Assembly (NCBI GenBank): GCA_037074765.1
Contig: JBAMDO010000016.1
Location: 62,001 to 126,000 of the forward strand
Direction of reading: 5' to 3'
DNA length: 64,000 bases
Origin: Mansonella perstans
Lineage: Eukaryota; Nematoda; Chromadorea; Rhabditida; Onchocercidae
Under the pieces are notes generated by a model. The model had not been told where the DNA came from. It made no database searches and worked only from the letters and a program-made list of their open reading frames with translations. The position numbers and the translations under genes are program-made. Positions 26,388-39,652 of this stretch are shown piece after piece; within the stretch, counting starts at the first letter, position 1; every line of letters starts with the position of its first letter.

Positions 26388-28699
26388 ACATAGATCTTAT
26401 TTCTAGAAATCACTAATTGTTGTAAAGTATATTTCTCAAATTATCTGTGATAAAATGAATAATGGAAATTACATTTTATTAATTATTGCATCAGTAATTT
26501 TGGAATGTTCAAAATTAAATCCAACGCTTGAAATTATAACTGATTAATGATAGTTCATTTTTCTAATATCAATGATAAAATGTTCTATTTATTGATATCA
26601 CTAACGTCACAATATTTACTTTTCTTCTTTCCATTTGACTGTAAACTAAACGGATCATTCCTAATTGTTGACATCCTTATCGTCCTGTGGAAAAAAATCC
26701 AGAACATTTGGAAGTGTTTTGGAGAAACGACATTTAGTATTCTACTTTAATACATTTCATGTTTCATATATTTGCATTTTATGACTAAACATTTTGCTGC
26801 TTAAAATTGAAAAAGTTTAATAAATGTTTTCATAAATAAACATTTAATACCATAAATAGCGATTAGTACCATAAATTAATATACCATAATACGATTAATA
26901 TCATAATACCATAAACCTGACTGATGAAATGATTGGTTCAATGATTCAAGCACGAAACGATTTTAGCTCTTTGCTCATGTGAAGAAAGTACCAGCTTATA
27001 AGACATGACACTGTTTTAGTAAAATACTTTTTTGAAGTATTTTGAAATTAAACTTTAACTTGAAGCTAGTAGAAATCAATGTTATGTTCTAACAAAATTA
27101 TTTTATGTTTGATCAGATAAATTGTTTTTCCTCAACAAGTATTGCAAGGAATCAATTGGAACCAATTTTAACAATCATTTTAATTAAACCATTAAATTAA
27201 TTTAGTGCCGATTCGAATGAATCATTTCATAATTGTAGTGGGTGTTAATTAAAATAAATTATGGAATTCAAATTACACGTCTCTCCTTTTACTTTCTGTT
27301 TGTCTCAAACTGTCCCTGTAGAGAATTTATCAATATTAAAAAATATTAATTGGTAGACGAAAGAGTATTAAATGAAATAATTTAATATTTCATTTATAGA
27401 TAAAGCTAACATTTGTTTCCAAAAGATATTGGAGTGATGGAAGTGTGTAATATTTCAAAATATTTGAAAACAAATTGATAAGCCAATGGATAAGCTGTAA
27501 TAATGTTCCTGTCTTTTGAGATATTTTCAGGCCAGTTGGCTAATTCTCGATTAATCTTGATTCTTAATTATCAAACATTCTTGAAATGTTTATTTGTAAC
27601 AATGAACAAGTTATCAGTGGTATATATCTGTACTGAATTCAAAGTAAATATAAATTTCTGCTTTTAGTAATTTATTTCATTCAAATTATTTTCTAAATCA
27701 ATCGAAATTAATTTTAATTTGAAACTAACAAACTTAATGTCACGTTTGGATGGATTTATTTCATAACCGACCAAACTAAAAATTATTTAAAATAATATTT
27801 AAAATTCGAACTATTATCTAAATGAAAATAAAATGAACATTTTTCTAACAAAACAATAAATGAAGTATTAATTAGTGTATATTTACCTTTTTTAATATTC
27901 AACAGTATCTCTCATTAAGGTGTAGGTATTGATATTTCAAGTAAAATAGAGGATGCAATGATAAGCAGTCATTTCTATTCGTTTCTCTTTCTCCTTTCTT
28001 TTTACTTCGTTCTTCTACCACTTCTCTGCAAAGCAAAGGTCTTTGCATATAGTCAAATTCTAAATATTCTACTGAAATATCACATAATCAATACAGTTAA
28101 TTCATGTCGCGACAACAGTAAGGGTCACGGGTCATTTTGTAATACTTCCACCTGTTCACTTCTCTCTTCTCTTCATTTCTATTTTATTTACTATACACCT
28201 TTTCTTGTTTTGGATTGTTCATTTTCTTTTTTTCATCCTTAAAGACCGTTTATTACAGTCACATCCATTTCAAATAGTTTTAATTTTCTTTTTACATTTT
28301 GTTTGCAGTTTTACATTAAAATTAGTAATTTCCATTTAATTCTGCCTCTTTGCATCTTAAAGATTTCACTCAAACTAAATACAAAGCCTTTCAGGAAGAT
28401 TTAAATTACCTGCAAATTATTCGACATACATTTCGCCTCTCATTAAGGTGTCCATCTCAAGTATCTTTCCTTTTACTTATCCAGATAAAATTCGCAATTT
28501 CGTTATTGCTAGACAAAAATTATTTTAAAGAAATTTGAACTTTACTCTTTCTTTAACATCCAGTTTGTCATCTGTAAACTTCACGATGACTTTCATTCCT
28601 ACTGATCGCTCCTTTCGTTCATCAGTTCATTTCCTTGTATCACTGCGAGTGGCGCATTGTGTCTAAATTATCTTTCATCTGCGTCTTATATATAATAAC

Positions 28700-28760
28700 T
28701 CTGAATGAAATCAGACTTAATTTTATAATAATTCTGCATGAAATCAGACTTAATGTCTGA
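28700..28760. repeat. Short imperfect direct repeat
   Basis: Two copies of a unit ending in ATGAAATCAGACTTAAT, about 37 bp apart, lie just outside the left arm of the foldback element. Confidence 0.7.
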
Positions 28761-28857
28761 AGTGTCAAATTGTCCACCAAATGACGGGATAAAGTTTTAA
28801 GTGATATCTACATTGTTATGTATTAAATAAATTAGCTTTCCTTCTAAATATATGACA

Positions 28858-29275
28858 TAGATATGGAGTGATAAGGACAATCTGATAACAATCTTCTGTG
28901 ATACAATAATTAATTAGCATAACGTCGATTTTATAAATATCAATAATACTATCAACAATGATCAATTAAGAAAAGTGTTAACACATTAAAACACCAAAAA
29001 GAAATGACAACGTTCAAAAATGCAATGATGGCATTAATATGGACCTGGTAGCGACAGTAATAATAAGGGCCACATATATATTGAAAGATAAGAAAGTGCA
29101 TCTGATAACATCATCATCAATCATCACAATTCATGCATTCAATACTACTGTCGATTTAATCATCATCAGGGCTGTCAGACGTGTTCAAAAACAATTTCAT
29201 ATTTTTGTAAAGACTTTATCCGGCATTCTTTACAATGTAATAGAAGTAATAGAAGTTGTCATTACGACAAATTCT
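28858..29275 (+). repeat. Left arm of a large imperfect inverted repeat
   Basis: This roughly 420 bp arm matches the reverse complement of 29524-30010. The outer 20 bases, ATATGGAGTGATAAGGACAA at 28861-28880, recur exactly on the other strand at 29990-30009. Within the arms, blocks such as CATCTGATAACATCA and GGCATTAA-ATGGA are shared. By eye, about four in five bases agree. A plus-strand open frame at 29039-29368 has an equivalent in the other arm, which follows from the repeat itself. Confidence 0.88.
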
Positions 29276-29523
29276 TTTATCCTTGACAATTATGTCGAAG
29301 TTCTTAATGATTTTATTGAATCGTCTTTTTTTGAGTTTACATTTGTTTATTTTAAAATGATTATTTGACAGTTCCTCTGAATTAAATTATGACTAAATGA
29401 AAATTGGTTTTAAGAATTCAGCAAATAACAAATACCTTAAGAAATGAAGCAATAGGTGGATCAGAATGAGTGAATCAAATTCACATTGTGAGTTTGTGTG
29501 GATTGAACTCATTAAGGCTAAAA

Positions 29524-30010
29524 GAATTTTTCAAAATGACAAAATGACAACTTCTATTACAATCATGCAACGAAAACTTCTATTACATTATGAAGAATGC
29601 TGAGCAAAGGGTTTAAAAATATATTAAACTGTTTTTGAATATGCATTATATTGATGGTGATTGTATGGTACTGATAATTGATAATGATTGTGTGATATTG
29701 ATAACTGATGATAATTAAGTCGATAATAGTATTGAATGCATAAATTGCGATGATTGATAATGATGTTATCAGATGCATTTCCTTATCTTGCAATACATAT
29801 GTGATCCTTATTATTACTACCGCTACCAACTCCATGTTAATGCCAAAATTGCATTTCTGAATGCTGTCATTTCTTTTTTGTTTTAATGTGTTGAAAATTT
29901 TCTTCATGGTTATTATTGATATTCTTGCTATATTTAGGAAATTAACCTTATGCTAATTAATTTTTGTATCACAGAAGACTCTTATCAAATTGTCCTTATC
30001 ACTCCATATT
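29524..30010 (-). repeat. Right arm of the large imperfect inverted repeat
   Basis: This arm is the reverse-complement partner of 28858-29275 and is separated from it by about 250 bp. It is longer because it contains an extra block of short GATAATGATTG-like repeats near 29650-29720. The matching open frame on this strand (29907-29563) parallels the one in the left arm. I see no transposase in the spacer. A foldback or MITE-like element, or a simple inverted duplication, would look like this. Confidence 0.88.
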
Positions 30011-31865
30011 ATTTTCGTTTAATCCGCAATTACAATTCAAAGCAATTTTTAAATAATCATTCAATTTCGAATAGTTCATTGAAGATAAAAGAATTTTTAA
30101 GAATAATTTAAAAATGGATATCGAATATTTTGCAAGTTTGCAGAAAAGTTCGGTTATTTTGATAGTTTGCAGTTCTTTAGACTGCTTTATTTTCTTTTCC
30201 AGGATATTTGAAAACTTCTTTTCTTCCTTTTAAATCAATTGCGAGTGAGAGAGGCAGTGGAAACAAATGCTAGAGTTGTTGATCAAAGTGACGTGAACTT
30301 TCACTTTCACTGAGAATCATAGCTAGTTGAAACTTTATGATAGATATTAGTTGAGACTTTAATTGATGCCATAGAAACAATATTCAAATAATTTTTTATT
30401 TGTTTTACTGAAAAATAAGCTATTGGTTCTTTCTTTCTCTTTGCTTTTTCTTTTTGATGAGAAATTTATACTAATATCCGATGACCGCAATTGAAACAAA
30501 TGATCGAAAGCTTTTTTACTATTTTAATTAAGGATAAATACATATATTGGGTGAAGATGTACATTTTATATAATGACATATATTAGGGTAAAGATATCAT
30601 CTATATTGCGATTATGACAACGTTAATTGACCAGAACATTTCGTTTGACGATTTTTCATGCATTCATAAATGGAATGAATCAGACGTCTTTTTCACTCAT
30701 TTAAATTTCATAGAGTTCCTTTCACTTTTTTCCGGGATATTGCTTTCTCTCTCTCTTTCTCTCTGCAGCAATTACAATCATATCGATGAATGATACTCAA
30801 ATGTCATTTGAATTTCAAATGTTAAAAAAAATGCGTGCTGTAGGCAAAAAAAAAAAAAGAAACGTTTTTCTGAATTCAAAATTAGTTGCTAATTTTTGTC
30901 GTTATGATAAATGAACGAATAATTTACATTGGATACAATAAGCGCATTTGTATTTGTATAATTTTTTTTCTGCTTTTCATAATTATTGTTTGAGTAATAA
31001 TTTGCATATGAATTGACTGACACCATTTGTTATTTGCTTATTTATTAATAAAGTAAGCAAATGTTTTATATTTCAATGTGCCTAGTTATTATCCATTGTC
31101 CATTTATCTTGTTATTTCTACTAATCCATTTTTTGATAAAATGATCGATTTATGATTTGTTTAGTGTAATTCAAAAATTATTATTTATCATTTAAAGAAG
31201 AAAAAGTCTTTAACCTTTTGTGTTTATCCATTTATTATTAAGACCAAACAATCTCAGTGATACATTCTAACAAATGTTTTTATCGTTTGGGCGGTGTACT
31301 TTAACTCGGAACTCGGAGAGTGTTCGAAATGCTTACTTTAAACTTTAAATTTAAGTTTACATTTACTCGATAATCACATCTTGCTTTAGTGAAAGTACAT
31401 CTCCCAATCGGCAAAATAATTGGCAGAATAGCATCTCGATCTGTTAAAAGGATTATTTTTTCAAAAAATGAAAAATAAACTTTGCATTAGAAAATACTTC
31501 CCAGTATAGGATTGGAAATTTGTTTGATGAATACATACATATCTATGTGTTATGCAGTAAGTCATACAAAAAGGAGCAAAAGTAAAATTTTAGAAATGGC
31601 GAGAAGAAATGATTGGAAAAGAGTCTTAGCTTCAATTTAAATTAATGCTTTTGAATCGATGATTTGTAAGAACTTTGGTGTCATAAAAGTGGTTCTTTTT
31701 GACTAATAATTGAAAATAGTCCCGATTAAGTTTTCCAAATTGACAAAATTTGCAATTTTTAAACTCTATGATCCTTCTATAGACAAAAAAGCCAATTATT
31801 CCCTGGTCAATAAAATGATTCAAATCAAATATTTGACAAGAGTCTTTAACCTTTTTTGTTTATCT

Positions 31866-31930
31866 ATGTACGTGTGTGTGCGTGTGTGTTTGTTTGTATA
31901 TGTGTGTGTAGATCTGTGTATATATAAATC
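31866..31930. repeat. Interrupted (GT)n microsatellite
   Basis: GT-rich simple sequence with TGTGTGTG runs broken by single bases, in the gene-poor region upstream of PEDS1. Confidence 0.8.
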
Positions 31931-32805
31931 CTTGCCTAAATAATATTAAAAAATTTACTTCTCTGAAATCATTTTATATTTGCTTCCTCAACGCTGAATT
32001 GAAGTGATATCATCCATTACTCTCGTAGTAGCTTTCCATAAAGACTGACAGACCACTTTTTGGTAAACTTCGGCGCTTTTTGCAATATTACAACAACACT
32101 TGAAGAAATGAATGCATTGATTAGAATGTCCCATTGATGAGATTAAGTCCATTAACTTTCTTATCATCAATTCTTCCTATCATTTTCAATTAATCATTTA
32201 ATTCAGTCAATCACTGCTAGTTTGTTGTCAGTTGGCAATTTCCAACATTATTCATCAGAAAATATTTCATATTTTTTTCAAAGCATCCTTTTGCTTTCTT
32301 CAATTCATCTTCTCATTTTTTCCTCAAAGCTTACTTATCCCATCGACGCTTCCAGTAATGTTACTTATTCGTCGTCTTCCGCTTCTTCCTCATAATATTA
32401 ATTAGGTAGCATTCATTAACTGTTTGTTTTTTGTATTGCTGACTCACTGACTCATTATTTACTTATTACTTGCAAACAGTTTGTTTGTTTGTTTCTCTGA
32501 CACAAATGAATGGATAAAAGATTTGTTTCGATTAAAATACTTTGACAACGAGTAATTTTGCATTTCACTTAATTAGTCAACTTTTTCAATAGACAGTCTG
32601 TTTTTTTGTCACAGATGGCTCTTTTCGGACTAAGTTGCTAGCTGCTATACTGATAATTTGCCGAACATTTTAACGAAGTTCATCTGACACATTTATCTGG
32701 GGAAATGACTGTCATTTATCGGATTTTTAAAATTGTCTTTTATACTTTATGTCATCTACTATTCACTCTTAGACTTATGCACTTTGATTTTACTGTAGTT
32801 TTATC

Positions 32806-32807
32806 AG
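32806..32807 (+). promoter_or_regulatory. Likely trans-splice acceptor for PEDS1
   Basis: The motif GTTTTATCAG ends here, 14 bases before the PEDS1 start codon. There is no recognisable upstream coding exon, so spliced-leader addition is the simplest reading. An ordinary 5' intron is the alternative. Confidence 0.5.
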
Positions 32808-32821
32808 AAAATTGCGCAACA

Positions 32822-35171
32822 ATGCAGCAGCCTCTAGCGGTCAATCAAGCTGATAGTGAAGGAATGATAAGTGCAAGAGATGCTATGCCGGAAGATGATC
32901 CGAATGGGAATGTCAATCCGGAAGGTGTTTTCAAACCACGTTGGGGACCGAATCATGCTGGTGCGAAGAAATTGGCTTCTCTTTATAGTCGAGGTAAATA
33001 TTTTTTCATTGAATTAAAAATAAATCAGAAAATAAAAGTAGTATGGAATAAGAATAGATCAAAATAGCGATGAAAAAATTGGAAAAAAGTTGAAAATTAA
33101 TTCTATTTTCGAGGAATGATATTATTGAACAATTGCTATTCATTATTCATTGAATTAAAGTGATAGGAAATAATATATTGTTTCAATTCAATTTAGCATT
33201 TAAAAAATTAAAGTAATTATAAGATAGTAAAGCAATTCATAAAGTATGGTATCAAATTAACTATGCCCAAAAGAGGGCAATAACTGAGAAGTTATTACTT
33301 CTGGGATCAGCATTTCTGAATAATTTTTCTTCAGGAAGTTCTGGAGAATGCGTTGTTTAATCATTATTCAATATGTGATCTTCAGAAAAGCGATTACAAG
33401 AAATTATTTCAACTGTATTGGGTATTATCGAATTATTCATTGTCATATATCTGCTAGTACACCGATTCAAATTGTCTTCCCTTCCTGTCGTAATATTCTT
33501 TGCATTTTTGGGCATTTTAACAGCTGATTTCCTATCCGGCTTGGTGCATTGGGCAGCTGATTCCTTCGGCACTGTTGATACATTCATCGGAAGGGTCTGT
33601 TTCATGCTTTAATTAACTTCGTCATTAAAAATTTACTTTTCACCTAATCGGTATTTAAATTTTTTCGAACATCCAACCTAATTATTGCTCTATTTATCTT
33701 GTAACAGTTTACAAATTATCATTTTTTATCTCTAGCGGCCTTTTTAAGAAAAAAACAATGACAAAAAAACTTTTTTTATCATTGATTATACCGAAAAAAA
33801 TTTTCTCAAAACAAATTGATTGAACTTGAAGGCAATGCCAAAGTTCTTCAAGAAACACTTCGAAAACTTCTCCTCTCAATTCAAAAAGTTTGTTGCGAAA
33901 CTTTTATGGTAATGTTTGTCAGCAGTTGACATTTGAGAATGCCAAGGATATTTTCCATGAGTAAATCGTGAGAAAAGGTCAAAACTGAGACACATCTTTC
34001 TCTTTACACCAGAGATAGTGCAGTTGAATTACAAATTTCGATTGAAATTCTTGTGTTTCTTTCATCTATCTAGTTTTCCTTCATGCAATTTGTATTTTTT
34101 CCAATTTTTAATTTTTACCCTTTCTATAACTTCCACTTCAAAATATCTTCCACTTTTTAAATTAATAAACGATAAAGGATCGAAAATTTTCTTCTAATAA
34201 TTCCGTGGACATAACGTGAATGCTATAAGCATCATACGTCATAACTTTGTGAAATTTTAGAGAACTTATTATGGCCTTCAATATTTCTAAACAATTTCAG
34301 TTTTTTTTTTCGTCAACATAAATTTCAAGAAAAACTTTTTTTTGTTTTGTAGAAATTTTTCTAAATTGTAACAAATTTTCTAGCATTTTATCCGACCATT
34401 CCGTGAGCATCACGTGGATCCCACAGCTATAACACGTCATGATTTCATCGAATGTAACGGTGACAACTTTTTGTTAATAATGCCAAAGCTCACACATATT
34501 ATTTATCAACATGCAACATCACCAGCTTCTGAATTGGACACTTTGACAACGTCACATTGGTTTTATTTACTTTTGGCAATCTATGTTGCGCTCACCAATC
34601 AGGTACTACGAATTTCATAAAATCTGATGAAAATTTATTGCTAACATTAAGTTGTCACTGGTCAAATCTAGCATGAACATATCATTCTAACAATGATCGA
34701 GAATTTCGAGATACAATTTCCAGAATATTTCAATGAATTGAATAGATACCGTTGAATGGTTTAAGTCAGTTTGAGTAAGTTTTGAATTAGCTCGCGAAAA
34801 TTAACTTATCAAACAAAATATTCCTGCCTATAAGCTACATTTTTGTATTGAAAAACTGTAGCACATACTTTCAAAAATGAGCGGCCCAATCGTTTATCTT
34901 CATCTGATTTCAGATTCACAAGTGGTCACACACATATCTTGGATTACCACGTTGGGTAGAAATGCTACAAAAGTGGCATTTGATACTTTCACGTAGAGGT
35001 CATAAACTTCATCATATTTCACCGCATGCATGCCGATATTGCATTACTACTGGTTGGCTTAATGGACCACTGGATGCGATTGGTTTCTGGCGTATTGCTG
35101 AATCTATTGTCACCAGATTAACGGGAATGAAGCCTCGCACTGATGATCTGAAATGGGCAAAAGCTTCTTGA
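32822..35171 (+). CDS. PEDS1: Plasmanylethanolamine desaturase (TMEM189/Kua family)
   Basis: Four exons (32822-32993, 33386-33594, 34384-34602, 34914-35171) give 285 residues, near the human length. The enzyme introduces the vinyl-ether double bond that makes plasmalogens, in the ER membrane. Visible landmarks are [17 protein letters not shown] at the N-terminus, a hydrophobic pair of segments ending [48 protein letters not shown], and the C-terminal [12 protein letters not shown] followed by ITTGWLN and [14 protein letters not shown]. The histidines expected to bind the di-iron centre are present (for example His136, His137, His146, His202, His206, His230, His233, His234, His238). The start was chosen after the acceptor at 32807; the upstream in-frame extension is hydrophobic and does not resemble the family. 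An AATAAA lies 15 bp past the stop. A degenerate copy of part of exon 3 sits in intron 2. Confidence 0.94.
34195..34260 (+). pseudogene. Degenerate second copy of PEDS1 exon 3
   Basis: Within PEDS1 intron 2, 34201-34257 aligns without gaps to 34399-34455 of exon 3, in the same reading frame. About 37 of 57 bases are equal by my hand count. The translation FRGHNV...IIRHNFV parallels FREHHV...ITRHDFI, keeping F, R, H, V, I, R, H and F, and then meets TAG at 34258. The start of the exon, including the splice acceptor and the first five codons, is missing. It reads as the relic of an exon duplication. Confidence 0.6.
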
Positions 35172-35185
35172 ATCTATAAAAAATT

Positions 35186-35191
35186 AATAAA
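35186..35191 (+). terminator. Poly(A) signal AATAAA of PEDS1
   Basis: A canonical hexamer 15 bp past the PEDS1 stop codon implies a very short 3' UTR. Confidence 0.6.
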
Positions 35192-37867
35192 AGTTGACTC
35201 AATTATAGTCAACAATTGAAGGTCATTTGTAAAGATCCTGAATTCTAAATAAAAAATTTAACTAAAACCCGAAACATTTTGCCAATAGAATTTGCTATCT
35301 ACTGAAATATGTTTATGTCGTGCTTCAAATAACAATTCTGTGGTCGAAATTTCATCTGCCAAATTTCTCAAATTCCGTTCTTTTTAAAAATGCATGTCAA
35401 ATATTCTTCCTCATGCATAATGTGATATTGTTATTTTTTAATGACACTTTACTGTGCTTCAGTTTTATGCTCCTTGTTTTGTTAATAAGGAAAGTAATGA
35501 AAGTACTATTAATCAACGCCTTAACAACTGGCCACTTTGTTGAAGAAATGAAAGCACTAACAGTTATGTTTCAACAACTGATTGCTTTTTCACTGATCAA
35601 ACAATTTTTTCATCAATCAAAATTTGCAAAAAAATTAAAAGAAAAAATAGAAAGCCAGAAGCAAATTAAGCAAATTAATTGTCTTCAGCAAACCTTCTGT
35701 GCAATGTGACAGATTTATATCAATGAAAGGAAGTAACAATGTTGAATCCATTTCATAAATTCAAAATTAAAAATGATTAATCAATATGAAACAGTGAAAT
35801 AATTCTAGTAGCATTAGTACGGTAACACTTAATATTCTTTGCATCTGTGAATTATATTTTTCTTTCGTTTTCTTCCTCTCTCTCTCTTTTTCTCTCTTTA
35901 ATAGATTTATTAATATAAAAGCAGTTTTCCATAAGATAGTATGATTCAGGAAATTTATTTTTAATTCAAATAAAAAAATATCTTTTTGCTTCTAATGCTA
36001 TATGAAATAAGATTAAATTATCGATGATAAAGTAGCAATATTTTCAATTCTTTTATTTCTGACATATGTCAGATTGTCACTTCCTAATTTTGCTAAATAG
36101 TAAATAATGTGACATTTAATAAGTAAGAAATGATTAAAATCGATGAGGAATTGATTGTTGAGTGTTAGAAGTTTCATAAACATAAGGCCAGTTAAGTTAA
36201 AACAGAAACTGAATTTCTTCGTGAATAAAATTTGGTCGTTACTTTGAGATAAAATAAATAATGAAAGTATCCAGACTATTTACTTTCTTTCAATGAAGTT
36301 TCATGGCGGAACTTGTCAAGAGTCAAAGTAACAGGAATCAGGAAAATATTATTTCCATATATTTTCTCAATCATTTTTTCACGATTAAGCAAAATTAGTT
36401 AACTGTTTTGATTTGTTACTGTTTATTAAAAATGAAAAGCCATCGTCTCCAACATGTGACATGAATACTATTATCATGGATATTAATTTAGAACATCTCA
36501 TCACTGAACTGTTTAATTTAAGAATATTGAAGTTTTTTGTAAGTGACACATAAATGAATATCAGTATTGTATTAAAAAATCAGTATACCGCTTGCTTAGG
36601 AAATTAAGTCATTTAAAGAAATCTTATCTTTCAATCGAAAAAAAATTTAATTAATAGTGGATTAAATGCTGCAGTAGATAAGTTATAATTACTTCAAACC
36701 ATTTGCTGATATACCGAGAAAAAAAATTATCCAACAATTTATAACTGAATCTTATTAAAGAATTGTTAAGGTAAATGATGTTAAAAGTATACTTAATGGC
36801 ATTCCGAGAGTAAAAATTTACACCTTACAAGGTTATTTGGCTCTACCAATTATTGTTTTGAACTTGGCATTTCAAGAATTTATCAAGGTAAAGATTATTC
36901 TACCTCGATAGTGGTGGTATCAGAAATCACCTACGTAATCTTAATATTAAAGATAATAATTCGTAACCGAGAAATTTCCAAAACTCCCCCATAACTCGGA
37001 CACAGCATTTGCAAAACCAGATCAGACTGCTACTGTTAAATGTTTATTTGATAACAGAGTTTTGTATTGAATTAATTATATTTGACGGGACAGAAAAATA
37101 ACTGTGATCAAAAATTTACTGATTGACCTTGTCCCGTTTCAAGACAATTAACAAAGAATAATAAATAGAAATCCAATTGCCAACTTGAGCAACTAGTTTG
37201 ATAATTGAATAGAATAGGCGAATAAGCCTAGTTCGTTTAACCTTTGCAACGAATCACTTGTCCGAGAATATTTTAAGCTAAAAATCTTCATTATGAATTT
37301 ATTTCAGTTAATATTAGATATTAAAATATAAAAACACTTCCCCTACTTCGACATATTATTTCAGTTCTTCAACAGCTACAATTAATTGTATCGCTAGGTG
37401 TTACTAGCCGTAATTTGTATTTTCGATCCTGATTAATTATTAATAATTATGTGACTAACCATATGCTTATTCATTCCTTTAAGTTTTTAATTACTTCATT
37501 ATTTGTATGTTCTGAGTAACAATTTATTCACCATATGCAGTATGGAATAAAACAATCGTTTCTGCTTTTACTGCACAACAAATAAATTCAATGATAATGG
37601 AGAATGAAGATTTTTTTTTTTTTGTATATGGGACAAAGTTCTAAAATAACTTTAAAACAAAATAATGTCAAAGATGCGACATAAGTATGATAGCATGATT
37701 TGTTTCATACCAAGAAATACTTTTATCTTGCCAACATTCAACGAATAATTGGAACATCTGGCATGGTGACATTGTTAATCTAACCAAGAAAAAGCATAGA
37801 TTATCTCTACAATTAATTCATATAAATTCATTTATATGTACAGAAAAATAAAATGAGGAAGAATATA

Positions 37868-37894
37868 AAGATAGAGAGAGAGAGAGAGAGAGAA
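37868..37894. repeat. (GA)n microsatellite
   Basis: A run of about eleven GA dinucleotides, preceded by ATATAAAGATA, in intergenic sequence. Confidence 0.9.
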
Positions 37895-39652
37895 AAAAAA
37901 AGAATCAAATGAGGAAAAAAAACTATATATCATACTACCCGTTTGCAGATAAAATAACTATAATCACATAAGTAATAATGAGGATACTAATTCTATTCCA
38001 CAACCAAGTCATATAAATGAAATAGAAGGGAGACAGAAGAGAGAATAAAAGAGAGAAATAAAAACTGAGTGAAGAAACTATTTTCATAGATAATATCCGA
38101 AAAGAGAGAGTAAATTGATTGTGCAAAATTTAATAAAAGATCGATTTATATTAAAAAACTGCAAGTAAATACACAAATTACATGAATGAAATGAAGTGAT
38201 CAATAAATGATGTTGATTATGTCACCAATATGACAAAGTTGAATATGACACTTATCCGGAAATTTCCCGGCACAAAGCTGTTGTTGTTATTCATATCATT
38301 GTCCGTCGTTATAAATACGAAATAGCAACGGATATAATCAAAAAAAAGAGAGCTTAGCAAAATGGGATACAGTTGAATTTTTAAATGGAAATTGACAACT
38401 GAGTATATAATACAAATGCTAGTCAAGATAATTAAAGTAACAAGACTAACAGATATAATCAAACAGGTAATGTGAAAAATAGTATGAGGATCATAAAATT
38501 ATTAAGAATTAAGCATTCGAAAGTCAATAACTGAAAGAAAATGATAAATAAATTAGCAAATGCATTTTGCTGTAATGCAAATTTGAGAAATAATTAAAAG
38601 TAACTGAGACAGAAAGAATAACAATTTGAAAGCAATAAAAGATAAATTAACAGACTCTAATGAATAACGAGATTCCAAACAATTCTAATGATACAACAGA
38701 TCACGAAACAATTACATTTTATATTTTTTGATGAAAGTGAATCTCATATGGATGATAGATGAATGGGATTTAGTCATGTCAATATCTAACATCATTATTT
38801 TTATCAGGATTAATTGATGTCACCTTTTAGAGTATGCATAACAAGTCACCAACCTATCGAAAACTTTCAAATCAGTCTATGACCAATCATTCTTTGCAGA
38901 CATCAGATAAAATTTCAATGACATGTAACATTAATCAGATGAAATTGACAGTTCAGTATAGTAATGAATTTTCAAAATGAAACAGTTGTCAAATTTTAGA
39001 ATGCACTTTCATCAACAAATACCAAGGAAAACAAATAAGCATATTTTTCTAATAAACAAACTATGCAAAATAATTATATGGAAAGTGAGATCAAAGTTCA
39101 AATGTATTAAAAGATGTCCTTTCGCTTGATTAAAAAATGAATAAAGAGACAGATAAAAACGCAGTAGGATAAGCGTATCAATGAAAATTTCATTGAAGAT
39201 CGTTAAATTTTCGAGAAAAAAGAATACAACTATATGATTTTATGTATAATAAAAACTCAGTATAACCCATAAAATCTTATCGTTCTGAAAGAAAAACTAT
39301 CATCCTAAAATTTCTAGAAGAAAAAGATCATTTAAAGAGATGTGCAAAAATTCTCTACCTAGGTCGAAATTTACTGGCAACAAACTTATCAGCATAAATG
39401 TCCTACAAAAAATTACTGTGCTCGAATTTTGAAAACCAATCAAATTTTGCGACCTTCTGACCATATAACAACACAATTCCATGCTTTTAGCCTTGAAAAA
39501 TAACCATCTATAATGAAATATAACACCACTTTTTACCTAGAAACAGCAACTGAGACCAAAGAAACAAGTTTGCAAAACTGCGGATACAGGAACATGAATT
39601 AAATGATAACAACCATAAAAGGCAATTCTGACGCAGAATAACAAGCAATCCT

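Larger units (their letters stand above)
26388..32821. other. 6.4 kb gene-poor region
   Basis: No exon can be supported between the RhoGAP and PEDS1 genes. The region holds a degenerate ACCATAA-type repeat at 26848-26920, a short direct repeat near 28700, the large inverted repeat at 28858-30010, a GT-rich microsatellite near 31866-31930 and many homopolymer runs. An ATG frame at 27958-28242 starts with a hydrophobic stretch that mimics a signal peptide, but it lies in T-rich sequence and has no other support. Confidence 0.55.
35172..39652. other. 4.5 kb convergent intergenic region
   Basis: No gene can be supported between PEDS1 (+) and the unassigned gene (-). A T-rich frame at 35320-35709 lacks an ATG at its upstream end and looks like chance. 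A short plus-strand frame near 36400-36540 ends in a good donor motif (GTAAGT) but has no partner exon. A GA microsatellite lies at about 37870-37893. The rest is AT-rich. Confidence 0.45.

Noticed and set aside
29039..29907. Similar open frames on opposite strands, possibly a duplicated gene
   Set aside because: The similarity comes from the inverted repeat itself. The right arm carries extra repeat sequence and there are no splice or start signals in common.
32705..32821. In-frame N-terminal extension of PEDS1
   Set aside because: The extension is hydrophobic, does not resemble the family, and is separated from the conserved start by a TTTTATCAG acceptor at 32807.
35320..35709. 129-codon frame downstream of PEDS1
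   Set aside because: There is no ATG at its upstream end, it is strongly T-driven and hydrophobic, and it lies past a PEDS1 poly(A) signal.
36400..36545. Short plus-strand frame ending in GTAAGT, a possible orphan exon
   Set aside because: It has no partner exon, no good acceptor and no recognisable sequence. A chance match of a donor motif is likely.
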